Source: Geosporobacter ferrireducens (GTDB lineage Bacteria; Bacillota; Clostridia; Peptostreptococcales; Thermotaleaceae). Taken from it: a DNA stretch of 64,000 nucleotides. The stretch covers positions 5,001,416 through 5,065,415 of the forward strand of contig NZ_CP017269.1 of the NCBI RefSeq assembly GCF_001750685.1, read 5' to 3'. Shown here in pieces: positions 41,811 through 50,198 of this stretch. The position numbers and the translations under genes are program-made. The notes under the pieces are model-generated. The model made no database searches and was not told the origin of the DNA. It saw only the letters and a list, made by a program, of their open reading frames with translations. Positions within the stretch are counted from its first letter, which is position 1; every line of letters begins with the position of its first letter.

Positions 41811-42234
41811 AGCAGATGTTAAAATGCCGGATGATTTTCTTCTAAAACTTTCAAAGCTGGGTGATAAGACAGATGAAATTATACCGAAGGTGCTGGAGTC
41901 AGGAGGGGAAGTAGTTGTAGAAACAGTAAAGTCAAATTTACAAGGGACTATTGGTAGTGGAACAAAAGAAAAAAGCCGGTCTACGGGTGAACTAGTCGAT
42001 TCCCTTGGTGTCTCCCCTGCTAAGCTTGATCGAAACGGTAATTTCAATGTAAAGGTAGGTTTTAAAGAACCAAGAAGAAATGGTGAAAGCAATGCCAAGA
42101 TAGCCAATATCATAGAGTATGGGAAATCCGGTCAACCGCCTAAACCATTTTTAAAGCCAGCAAGAAGGACTTCAAGAAAAGCCTGTATAGAAGCAATGAA
42201 ACAGCGATTTGATGAAGAGGTGGGTAAAATATGA
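41803..42234 (+). CDS. HK97 gp10 family tail completion protein
   Basis: 143 residues from GTG 41803, which overlaps the adaptor gene. KLSKLGDKTDEIIPKVLESG, LVDSLGVSPAKLDRNGNFNV and IIEYGKSGQPPKPFLKPA are typical of HK97 gp10 family proteins; GQPPKPFLKPA is a hallmark. It probably caps the tail at its head-proximal end. Confidence 0.9.
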   Translation: MAKADVKMPDDFLLKLSKLGDKTDEIIPKVLESGGEVVVETVKSNLQGTIGSGTKEKSRSTGELVDSLGVSPAKLDRNGNFNVKVGFKEPRRNGESNAKIANIIEYGKSGQPPKPFLKPARRTSRKACIEAMKQRFDEEVGKI

Positions 42235-42584
42235 GCATCTTAAAAGAATTAAATCTCATAGCAGATATGTGTAGCATTCCAGTAGAGACAGGTGTTTTTT
42301 CTGGTGTGCCTCCTGATGTTTATCTTGTAATCACACCTCTTGTCGATTTGTTTGAGGTTCATGCTGATAACAAGCCTGAATATGAAGTGCAGGAAGTTAG
42401 ACTTTCCCTATTTGTAAAAGGTAACTATATAGGCATTAAAAATAATTTAGTCCGCACTCTTTTGGGTGCGGATTTTACAATAACAGACCGTAGGTATATC
42501 GGGCATGAAGATGATACCGGCTATCACCACTATGCCATTGATGTGGCAAAACCCTATGAATTTAAATTAGAAATGGAGGAATAA
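42231..42584 (+). CDS. Tail terminator / minor capsid-like protein (DUF3168-like)
   Basis: 117 residues overlapping the gp10-like gene by four bases. VYLVITPLVDLFEVHADNKP, VQEVRLSLFVKGNYIGI and HHYAIDVAKPYEFKLE resemble tail terminator proteins of HK97-like phages. The position before the major tail protein supports the call; sequence support is moderate. Confidence 0.77.
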   Translation: MSILKELNLIADMCSIPVETGVFSGVPPDVYLVITPLVDLFEVHADNKPEYEVQEVRLSLFVKGNYIGIKNNLVRTLLGADFTITDRRYIGHEDDTGYHHYAIDVAKPYEFKLEMEE

Positions 42585-42587
42585 AAC

Positions 42588-43190
42588 ATGGCTACAATTG
42601 GTCTTGATAGACTTTATTATGCAAAAATCACCGAGGATGCAAGCGGTGATGAAACCTATGAAACCCCGGTGCCCTTGGCAAAAGCCATAAGTGCAGAACT
42701 GTCGGTAGAGCTTGCTGAGGCAACGCTTTATGCCGATGATGGTGCAGCTGAAATTATTAAAGAGTTCAGAAGTGGCACATTAGCACTTGGTATTGATGAT
42801 ATTGGAGTGACTGCCGCAGGAGATCTTACAGGAGCAACCATTGATGACAATCATGTGCTCATTTCAACCAGTGAAGACGGCGGTGACCCTGTTGCGGTAG
42901 GCTTTAGGGCTAAAAAAGCAAACGGAAAGTATCGTTATTTTTGGCTGTATCGTGTGAAGTTTGGTATCCCAGCCACTAATCTGGCTACCAAAGGCGATAG
43001 CATTACCTTCTCAACTCCAACCATTGAAGGGACAGTGCTACGCAGGAACAAATTGGATGGTCAGGGCAGACATCCTTGGAAAGCAGAAGTTAACGAGGGT
43101 GATGAAGGAGTCACACAATCAATTATTACCGAATGGTACAACGAAGTATATGAACCTACATTTGCCGCATCTGGTGGCACTGAAGAATAG
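42588..43190 (+). CDS. Major tail protein (phi13 family)
   Basis: 200 residues. TIGLDRLYYAKITEDASGDE, AISAELSVELAEATLYADDG, KANGKYRYFWLYRVKFGIPA and DSITFSTPTIEGTVLRR are clear phi13-type major tail protein segments. It forms the stacked rings of the tail tube, whose length the tape measure protein sets. Confidence 0.95.
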   Translation: MATIGLDRLYYAKITEDASGDETYETPVPLAKAISAELSVELAEATLYADDGAAEIIKEFRSGTLALGIDDIGVTAAGDLTGATIDDNHVLISTSEDGGDPVAVGFRAKKANGKYRYFWLYRVKFGIPATNLATKGDSITFSTPTIEGTVLRRNKLDGQGRHPWKAEVNEGDEGVTQSIITEWYNEVYEPTFAASGGTEE

Positions 43191-43201
43191 GAGGATGTTC
43201 C

Positions 43202-43585
43202 ATGGATAACGAACGCAGCGCAAAGATTACTATCAGTGGTCAGGAGTATGAACTTATTTTAACGACTAAGGCTACAAAAGAAATTGCAGGAAGATATGGT
43301 GGGCTTGAAAACCTGGGTGAAAAGCTTATGAAATCAGAAAACTTCGAGATGGCACTGGACGAAATTGTGTGGTTGATTACATTGATGGCCAATCAAAGTT
43401 TGCTTATTTATAACCTGCGAAATCCGAATGATAAGAAGAATCTTCTCACGCAAGATGAGATTGAACTTCTTACTTCACCTTTGGAGCTTGCCACATATAA
43501 AAACGCACTGATGGAAGCGATGTTTAAAGGGACGAAACGAAATATTGCATCGGAAGATGACTCAAAAAACGCACAAACCGGGTAA
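43202..43585 (+). CDS. Tail assembly chaperone, short form (gpG-like)
   Basis: 127 residues. AKITISGQEYELILTTKATK, the helices LGEKLMKSENFEMALDEIVW and ELATYKNALMEAMFKG are the usual G-type tail chaperone architecture. The last codons contain the slippery sequence A AAA AAC, so some ribosomes shift -1 and make the longer GT form. It binds the tape measure protein during tail assembly. Confidence 0.88.
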   Translation: MDNERSAKITISGQEYELILTTKATKEIAGRYGGLENLGEKLMKSENFEMALDEIVWLITLMANQSLLIYNLRNPNDKKNLLTQDEIELLTSPLELATYKNALMEAMFKGTKRNIASEDDSKNAQTG

Positions 43586-43773
43586 ATGAGGAGGAGCTCT
43601 TTACCCGGCTTTTATATTACGGAACAGTCCATTTAAATCGTACTGAAGAGGAAACATGGCTAACACCTCTTGGGCTTTTGATGGATTTATGGGAATGTCA
43701 CAAACAGTTCCTTGGACTGAGCAAGCAAAAAAGGGAGATTTCCATAGATGATGTTATTCCCTATGGTATCTGA
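43202..43773 (+). CDS. Tail assembly chaperone GT fusion by -1 frameshift
   Basis: The product would join 43202-43570 and 43570-43773. After A AAA AAC (43564-43570) the -1 frame reads RTNRVNEEELFTRLLYYGTV, then EEETWLTPLGLLMDLWECHK and SIDDVIPYGI before TGA. The extension of about 67 residues is the conserved T domain and has no ribosome binding site of its own. A G/GT ratio set by frameshifting is standard in long-tailed phages. The shift is inferred from the heptamer and the conserved overlapping frame. Confidence 0.85.
43564..43570 (+). other. -1 ribosomal frameshift slippery heptamer
   Basis: A AAA AAC in the chaperone frame (TCA AAA AAC GCA), 12 bases before the zero-frame stop; an exact X XXY YYZ heptamer. 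No strong pseudoknot was worked out downstream. Confidence 0.82.
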
Positions 43774-43798
43774 TTTTTAAAGGAAGGAGGCGGTGATT

Positions 43799-46084
43799 TT
43801 GGCAGATAACTTTGGGCTCAAAATTGGTGTTGAGGGCGAGAAGGAATTTAAAAGTGCACTTCGTGACATCAATCAGACATTTAAGGTTCTGGGATCTGAG
43901 ATGAAACTGGTATCCTCGCAGTTTGATAAGCAGGATAAATCTGTACAGGCCTTAACGGCAAGAAATGAAGTTTTAAATAAGGAAATAGATGCACAAAAGA
44001 ATAAAATCGGTACTTTGGAAGCTGCCCTTAAAAATGCCGCTGAATCCTTTGGTGAAAATGATAAGAGAACGCAGGCTTGGCAAATCCAGCTTAATAATGC
44101 CAACGCTGATTTAAATAAGATGGAACGGGAGCTTGGTGAAAATAACAAAGCACTAAATGAAGCCAGTGAAGGTTTTGATGGAGCGGGAAATGAAGCGGAC
44201 GATTTTGGTGATGAGATAAAAAAGAGTGCCAACGTTGCAGATGATGCGGGAGGAAAATTTGAGAAACTAGGCAGTATTGTCAAAGGAATCGGTGTGGCAA
44301 TCGGAGCGGCTATGGCCGCCATTGGAACTGCTGCAGTTGCCGCCGGTAAAAAGCTTTATGACATGGCTAATGATGCGGCTGCAGCTGGAGATGAGATTGA
44401 TAAAGCAAGTCAACGCATAGGACTTTCCAGAAAAGGCTATCAAGAGTGGGACTATGTGCTTTCGCAAAATGGTGCAAGCATATCTACTTTAGAAAATGGC
44501 ATGAAAAAACTAAATAACACGGTTGATGATGCCATCAATGGTAGTACTTCTGCCACTGATAAATTCAGGCGATTAGGAATCTCAATGGAAGATCTCCAAG
44601 GGAAATCAAGAGAAGAAATCTTTGAGATGACTGTGAGAGGGCTGCAGGGTATTGCTGATGAAGGAGAAAAAGCGGCCATTGCCAATGATCTCCTTGGAAA
44701 CTCATCCGTGGAACTAGCAGCCCTTTTAAACCAAACTGCAGAAAGCACAGAAGACTTGAAGAACAAAGCCAGCGAGCTAGGGCTGGTGATGAGTGATAAA
44801 TCCATCGATGCTGCAGTCGAGTATACCGATGCCATGGATAATCTTACCCGTTCTTTTACTGGTGTGAAAAACAATATCACTTCCCAACTCCTCCCCGGCT
44901 TTACCATGATCCTTGATGGTCTTACAGGTCTAATCACAGGGCAAGAAGGTGCAGCGGAACAGTTAAAAGCTGGAGCCAAAGAAACAGTTGACCAGATAGC
45001 AGTAATTCTTCCTCAAATCTTAGAAGTGGTCACTGGACTGATAGCTGCCATTGCAGAAGTTGCTCCTGAGCTAGTCATTGCTCTTGTTAACGGTATTTTG
45101 GATAATTTACCAACACTGATTGATGCAGCGACAAATATTATTATGACCATAGTGGGCGGTCTTATTGAGGCATTGCCACAGATAACTCAAGGGGCGCTTC
45201 AATTGGTACTAACTTTAGTGGATGGAATCATTGCCAATCTCCCTGCCCTTGTTGAGGCGGCACTTGTGATGATTGTTACCCTTGCCACTGGCATTGGTGA
45301 AGCACTGCCGGAACTAATTCCGTCCATCGTAGAAGCCGTGATTTTGATTGTAGAAACATTGATTAATAATCTTGATTTGGTCCTAGAAGCGGCTTTCCAA
45401 ATTATCAGTGGTTTGGCACAAGGTATCTTAAATGCACTGCCTACCTTAATTGAGGCTTTACCACAAATTATTAGTAGCATTATTACTTTTATAACCACAA
45501 ATCTACCTAAGATTATTGAGATGGGTGTTCAGCTGACTATTCAGCTTGCGGCAGGATTAATTCGGGCTATTCCTCAGTTAGTGGCACAAATTCCTCAGAT
45601 TATTACAGCAATAGTGACTGGTTTAGGAAAAGCCATACCGGCCATTATTGATGTGGGTAAAAACATCGCCAGAGGACTCTGGGATGGTATTGCCTCCATG
45701 GTGACTTGGCTTAAAAACAAAGTCAGTGACATGGTTGGTGGAATTGTCAAAGGAGTTAAGGGACTTTTAGGCATCCGATCTCCATCTCAAGTTTTCGCAG
45801 GTATTGGTGAAAACATGGGTGAAGGTATCGGTGTAGGATTTGAGAAGGCCATGGATGATGTTAGTGAAGATATGCAAAAGGTCATCCCCACAGATTTTAA
45901 TTTAGACTCCGATGTAAATGTAAATGGTGGTGCAGGTGGCGGATATGGAATGCTTGGTGGCTCTTTAATTACCATTCAGCAGATGATTGTACGAAGTGAA
46001 GATGATATTAGAAAGATATCACAAGAACTCTACAATTTAATGCAGACCGGTTCTCGAGCACAGGGGCGCTTTATAACGACGTAA
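43799..46084 (+). CDS. Phage tail tape measure protein
   Basis: About 761 residues from TTG 43799, eight bases after AGGAGG; GTG 43793 is possible. The N-terminus is coiled coil (LTARNEVLNKEIDAQKNKIG). A hydrophobic segment sits near 164-190 (GVAIGAAMAAIGTAAVAAG), and residues about 390-640 form a repetitive hydrophobic helical region with recurring ALPxLIxA units. It sets tail length and may help DNA cross the membrane. The length would predict a tail of roughly 110 nm, which is an inference. Confidence 0.94.
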   Translation: MADNFGLKIGVEGEKEFKSALRDINQTFKVLGSEMKLVSSQFDKQDKSVQALTARNEVLNKEIDAQKNKIGTLEAALKNAAESFGENDKRTQAWQIQLNNANADLNKMERELGENNKALNEASEGFDGAGNEADDFGDEIKKSANVADDAGGKFEKLGSIVKGIGVAIGAAMAAIGTAAVAAGKKLYDMANDAAAAGDEIDKASQRIGLSRKGYQEWDYVLSQNGASISTLENGMKKLNNTVDDAINGSTSATDKFRRLGISMEDLQGKSREEIFEMTVRGLQGIADEGEKAAIANDLLGNSSVELAALLNQTAESTEDLKNKASELGLVMSDKSIDAAVEYTDAMDNLTRSFTGVKNNITSQLLPGFTMILDGLTGLITGQEGAAEQLKAGAKETVDQIAVILPQILEVVTGLIAAIAEVAPELVIALVNGILDNLPTLIDAATNIIMTIVGGLIEALPQITQGALQLVLTLVDGIIANLPALVEAALVMIVTLATGIGEALPELIPSIVEAVILIVETLINNLDLVLEAAFQIISGLAQGILNALPTLIEALPQIISSIITFITTNLPKIIEMGVQLTIQLAAGLIRAIPQLVAQIPQIITAIVTGLGKAIPAIIDVGKNIARGLWDGIASMVTWLKNKVSDMVGGIVKGVKGLLGIRSPSQVFAGIGENMGEGIGVGFEKAMDDVSEDMQKVIPTDFNLDSDVNVNGGAGGGYGMLGGSLITIQQMIVRSEDDIRKISQELYNLMQTGSRAQGRFITT

Positions 46085-46097
46085 AGGAGGGCGATGT

Positions 46098-46871
46098 ATG
46101 GGATTTATTTATAATGGCATTAGTTCAAAGAACATGAAGATCAAAGCAAGACTCACAAGCTGGCAGGCATCGCCCGCTCTTAGAAACTCTTATGAAATGG
46201 TGCCGGGTAAAGCGGGTGTTGCCGATTTTGGCTGTGACAGCTCAGAGCGAATTATTATCGTTAATTGTAATGTATACCCACAAAAAAGTTTTGCTGATCT
46301 AGTAGATGTATTGGATGGGTTAGCTGAATGGTTAAACCCCATGAATGGTTTGAAACAACTTGTATTGGATGATATTCCAGATCGTTACTTTTATGCCCGT
46401 CTTACTGAGCAGGTGGATTGTGAGAGGCTACTTAGAACGGCAGGGGCATTTGATCTTAAGTTTATATGCCCAGATCCTCATGCTTATGCTTTGACTGATG
46501 AGCAATTTACAATTTCCAGTGAAGGCAACCATGAGATTGAAAGATTAACCGGAAATGCTGACTCAGAACCCGTCTATCAACTTAAGGGGACAATTAACAG
46601 TTCATCCTCTACCTATATCTCGATTACAACAAATGGTGAAGAATTACGAGTTGTTGGAGCTTTGACAGCAGATGAAGTTCTTGTCATTGACAGTGGACTA
46701 GTGACAGCCAAAATAACGGATATAAACGGAAACACATTGAGAAATGGTTTGCCAGGCTTGGATGAGCTGAATTTTCCTGTTCTTCATAAGGGAGATAATG
46801 AAATAACAATCACTGTGGCGGGAGCAACATTTTCTGAATTAAGGATTCTGGCTAAGAGCAGATGGAGGTGA
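46098..46871 (+). CDS. Distal tail protein (Dit family)
   Basis: 257 residues. The N-terminal Dit domain is recognisable (FIYNGISSKNMKIKARLTSW, SYEMVPGKAGVADFG, VDVLDGLAEWLNP, YFYARLTEQVD and GAFDLKFICPDPHAY), followed by a C-terminal beta-sandwich ending FSELRILAKSRWR. Dit is the hub between tail tube and adhesion device. AAAGGAGG precedes the ATG. Confidence 0.92.
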   Translation: MGFIYNGISSKNMKIKARLTSWQASPALRNSYEMVPGKAGVADFGCDSSERIIIVNCNVYPQKSFADLVDVLDGLAEWLNPMNGLKQLVLDDIPDRYFYARLTEQVDCERLLRTAGAFDLKFICPDPHAYALTDEQFTISSEGNHEIERLTGNADSEPVYQLKGTINSSSSTYISITTNGEELRVVGALTADEVLVIDSGLVTAKITDINGNTLRNGLPGLDELNFPVLHKGDNEITITVAGATFSELRILAKSRWR

Positions 46872-46875
46872 TAAG

Positions 46876-49398
46876 GTGGCCATTAAGTCGATTTTAACAG
46901 TGCAAACAGATTTTACAGGCGAGTATCCAGTAAGTGATCAGACCGTTGGACTTTGGAGATTTAATGAATCAGCGCCAGATGGAAACACCATGCTTTTAGA
47001 TGCGTCAGGCAATAACAGAAACTTCTTTGTTTCCGGATGGTCAGGAACTTCAGCTAGTTTGGTCTTAGGTAGACTCGGGAGATTTTTCAGGCAAAACATT
47101 GTCAATCCTACAAGTGAAAGAACCCATTTAGTGGCTACCAATGACGGTAGCTTTTTTAGTGATTTAGGAGAAAAAATCGTAGTGGGTGGATGGATTAACC
47201 CGACAACTTATTCTATTGGTCAAAATTTTATTCCCATTTTTAATACCAGACATGGACCAGGACAACCGATTTTCTATGTCTCCTTATACCAAGGAAGATT
47301 AAGATTAATGCTTTATAATGCATCGGGTTCGCTGATTTATGATCAAACGGAAACACCAAGTATTACGCTTAGGAATAATGGTTGGTATTTTATAGCGTCC
47401 ATTATTGAAGTAAATAGCAAAAGAGTACAAAATTTGGTCTGTGACCGAAGTGATGGTGCTGTTTGGCAATCGCCCCTTAGAACTTTTACAGGAGATTTGA
47501 ATCAAAATTGTGTTGCCAATATTGTCATGGGAATGCTGGCTGATACTTATTATTATGCGGGCGGATTTGATGATTGGTTTTATGAAAAGAATTCTGAGCT
47601 TACCATGGAGGAGCTTATTTCCTACTTCAAATCTTCTATCTTGGCAAACGGTGGTGACAGTACCGCTGATGTAGATGCTCTAACGGAGCCGGGTACTGTT
47701 ATGCTGAAGGCAACAAGTGGTGTTTATGCTCAAAATGGTCAGCTTTATACAACCGCAGCTGCCTGTGGTCTTGCAGGAACAGGACGAGTATCCGTAACCA
47801 GCGAATACACAGCAGGGGTAACTGCTATCTCCCTTGTTGAAACCTCTACCTCTGATGATTTAGTCAGTTGGACACAGTGGCAGTCAGTGGGACCCAGCGG
47901 AGAACTTCAGTCACCGAATAGAGCTTATATTCGTTATCGAATTACTTTGACCACTCAAGATACAACAAGAACACCTAAGCTTATAGAAATACAGCTTCAT
48001 GATATTCCGAAACCACCTTATGAGAGGCTCGGATTTGCAAGACCCGTTGTTTTGGATACCAACGGTGCGTGGGAAGCGGTGTTAGAAAATGCCTTTGACA
48101 TCATTGTAACCAGTGAGGTAAATGGCGCCGATATCTTGGAGTTTAAGTTGCCATTTCATGATTCCAAGCGAGAGTCCCTAGATAATGAGAAACAGGTGCA
48201 GATTGTAAATGATGTGTACCGAATTCGAACCACGACAGATGAGAAAACTTCTGATGGACGAGTGATTACACAAGTGTATGCGGAAGCTGCCTTTTATGAT
48301 CTTTCATTCAGCGCGGCAAAAGAGCCGATGGATTTTGTCGCTGAAACACCAGAGGCTCCTATACATTATGCCTTGCTTGGTACAGGGTGGGCTTTAGGGA
48401 ACGTAACGGTAAGTACAAGGAGAACATGGCAATCTACGGAGAAAAACGCGCTATCAATTCTTCGAGCCACACAGAACATTCATGGTGGAGATTTAATATT
48501 TGATAGTGCCAATAGGTTGGTGCATCTTTTGACATTTGGTGGTACAGACAGTGGAGCCTTGTTTTGCTATAGAAAAAACATGAAAAGCATACAAAGGGTA
48601 GTAGATACAAGAAGCTTAATCACTCGACTTTATGCATATGGAAAAGATGGGATGACATTTGCCTCTATTAATGGAAATAAAGAATATGTGGAGGACTACA
48701 GTTACTCATCAGAAGTAAGAGTGGCAACCCTTGATGCCTCATCCTTTAGCAATCCTTATCAGATGCTCGAGTTTGCTAATATGCGATTAGCACAGTATTC
48801 AAGGCCTAGAATTTCCTATGTTCTTTCAGCTATGGATTTATCTGTGCTGACGGGATATGAACATGAAGCTTGGAATTTAGGTGATATCGTTACCGTGGAT
48901 GATAAAGACTTAAATTTGTCAGTAAAAACTCGTGTGGTGCGCAGGCAGTACAATCTACAAGAGCCATGGAAAACAGTACTGGAGCTATCCACCACCTTAA
49001 GAGAATTAGGGGATGCATCTGCTGGGTGGGATAAAGCTGCCGATATTTTATCCTCAGCCGATGTCCTTGACAGGCAGGAAGTAAAAGATTTAGTTCCCTT
49101 TAACCATCTGAGAAATTCAAGAGCCGATGACGGGATCACCTACTGGCTCAATTCAGGGTTTGATGTTGATCCAAACAATGGTGTCTCAGGAGATGCTTCC
49201 TTTAAAGCTGATGGGGTTTTAGGCATGACAAAAAGTCTATCCCAAACTATCTATCCAGCAAGTAGGAGGAGTTACACATTCTCAGCTCAGATTGCATCAG
49301 AGAATCTTCAAAAAGGCCCTAATGGGCAAGTCGGCATTGAAGTTATGATTGAATACGAGGATGGTACAACCGAAACAAGGTTTATTGATCTCTTTTAG
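46876..49398 (+). CDS. Phage tail spike/endopeptidase-type tail protein with lectin-like N-terminus
   Basis: 840 residues from GTG 46876. The first 250 residues look like a LamG/concanavalin-like lectin (VGLWRFNESAPDGNTMLLDA, GGWINPTTYSIGQNFIPIF, IVMGMLADTYYYAGGFDDW). From about 385 the prophage tail (Tal/Gp21-like) domain follows: DTNGAWEAVLENAFDIIVTS, GGDLIFDSANRLVHLL and TRLYAYGKDGMTFASING. The C-terminus is another carbohydrate-binding-like sandwich. It probably binds host surface glycans; no peptidase motif was identified. Confidence 0.87.
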   Translation: MAIKSILTVQTDFTGEYPVSDQTVGLWRFNESAPDGNTMLLDASGNNRNFFVSGWSGTSASLVLGRLGRFFRQNIVNPTSERTHLVATNDGSFFSDLGEKIVVGGWINPTTYSIGQNFIPIFNTRHGPGQPIFYVSLYQGRLRLMLYNASGSLIYDQTETPSITLRNNGWYFIASIIEVNSKRVQNLVCDRSDGAVWQSPLRTFTGDLNQNCVANIVMGMLADTYYYAGGFDDWFYEKNSELTMEELISYFKSSILANGGDSTADVDALTEPGTVMLKATSGVYAQNGQLYTTAAACGLAGTGRVSVTSEYTAGVTAISLVETSTSDDLVSWTQWQSVGPSGELQSPNRAYIRYRITLTTQDTTRTPKLIEIQLHDIPKPPYERLGFARPVVLDTNGAWEAVLENAFDIIVTSEVNGADILEFKLPFHDSKRESLDNEKQVQIVNDVYRIRTTTDEKTSDGRVITQVYAEAAFYDLSFSAAKEPMDFVAETPEAPIHYALLGTGWALGNVTVSTRRTWQSTEKNALSILRATQNIHGGDLIFDSANRLVHLLTFGGTDSGALFCYRKNMKSIQRVVDTRSLITRLYAYGKDGMTFASINGNKEYVEDYSYSSEVRVATLDASSFSNPYQMLEFANMRLAQYSRPRISYVLSAMDLSVLTGYEHEAWNLGDIVTVDDKDLNLSVKTRVVRRQYNLQEPWKTVLELSTTLRELGDASAGWDKAADILSSADVLDRQEVKDLVPFNHLRNSRADDGITYWLNSGFDVDPNNGVSGDASFKADGVLGMTKSLSQTIYPASRRSYTFSAQIASENLQKGPNGQVGIEVMIEYEDGTTETRFIDLF

Positions 49399-49412
49399 GA
49401 AGGAGTGGTGCT

Positions 49413-49607
49413 ATGGCTTATTTTTTCCATACAGCTCATGTTATCTCACCGCGAGGGTTTAGCAAGATAAAGGCTCTAACCATTCGTATATATGTTTCTG
49501 ATTGCACAGGCGCAGTATTCTTTACTGATATGCTTTTGCAAGGAGGCTCTATTGCTACAGGCTGGACTCCCCATGTATCAGAAATTAAATGGACACTAGA
49601 TGGGTAG
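49413..49607 (+). CDS. Small tail-region protein with DCTG-FTD motif
   Basis: 64 residues. Its centre, LTIRIYVSDCTGAVFFTDML then LQGGSIATGWTPH, recurs in the next protein (LLLEDCTGTVYFTDIQAQEG), so the two share a duplicated beta unit. This resembles the end of carbohydrate-binding sandwich domains. It may be a detached piece of the preceding tail protein: 49398 ends in a similar sandwich and a single ancestral ORF is possible. Function is unknown beyond tail association. Confidence 0.6.
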   Translation: MAYFFHTAHVISPRGFSKIKALTIRIYVSDCTGAVFFTDMLLQGGSIATGWTPHVSEIKWTLDG

Positions 49608-49616
49608 GTGGTGATA

Positions 49617-50198
49617 TTGTCAGTTTCTTTTACTAGATTTGCAGAGACCATTCATTGCAAAGAAGAAAAGCGTGTTGTTAGCATAACGGTGGAACTACTT
49701 TTAGAAGACTGCACTGGTACGGTTTATTTTACCGACATTCAAGCGCAAGAAGGAGACCGCTTGACGGGTTACACAATCAATACAGAAACCATGCTCCAGA
49801 AATTTAGGCAGAATAATAGCATTGTGCCTGTTCGTTTTTATAACGGAGTGGTTCGTAGTAGTGAAACAATCATTCTCTTTAATCTCGGTAAAACCTCAGC
49901 TGGTCTTGATTGTCACATTTACCCGATACAGGGTATGCAAGCAGGAGGTATTGAGTTATCTCAAGGAGCTGGAGCACATAAGGTTAAGTTTAAAGATTCC
50001 ATAAACCCAGGAGACACACTTTCTCTTTTAGCCTCTACCAGGCAGTGTTTGAAAAATGGGAGCCCTTCTGAAAAAGAGGGCTTTTTTCAATACACCGCAG
50101 CTAGTGATAGTAAGCATGTGGTGAAGTTAGAAGATAGAAAATCTGCCAGGGTATTATTCGAGTTTCAAGAAATGCAGGAAGGAAGTGAACGCCCATGA
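49617..50198 (+). CDS. Tail-associated protein, unknown function
   Basis: About 193 residues. The start is uncertain: TTG 49617 is five bases after AGGTGG, GTG 49608 overlaps it. The N-terminal part shares the DCTG-FTD unit with the preceding protein. The C-terminal part (SIVPVRFYNGVVRSSETIIL, GAGAHKVKFKDSINPGDTLS and SKHVVKLEDRKSARVLFEFQ) is beta-rich and looks like a structural adhesion protein. It overlaps the GH18 gene by four bases. Confidence 0.6.
   Translation: MSVSFTRFAETIHCKEEKRVVSITVELLLEDCTGTVYFTDIQAQEGDRLTGYTINTETMLQKFRQNNSIVPVRFYNGVVRSSETIILFNLGKTSAGLDCHIYPIQGMQAGGIELSQGAGAHKVKFKDSINPGDTLSLLASTRQCLKNGSPSEKEGFFQYTAASDSKHVVKLEDRKSARVLFEFQEMQEGSERP

Noticed and set aside
48816..49139. 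Minus-strand frame of 107 codons in the tail spike gene
   Set aside because: It is antisense to a conserved domain, with no promoter or binding site.
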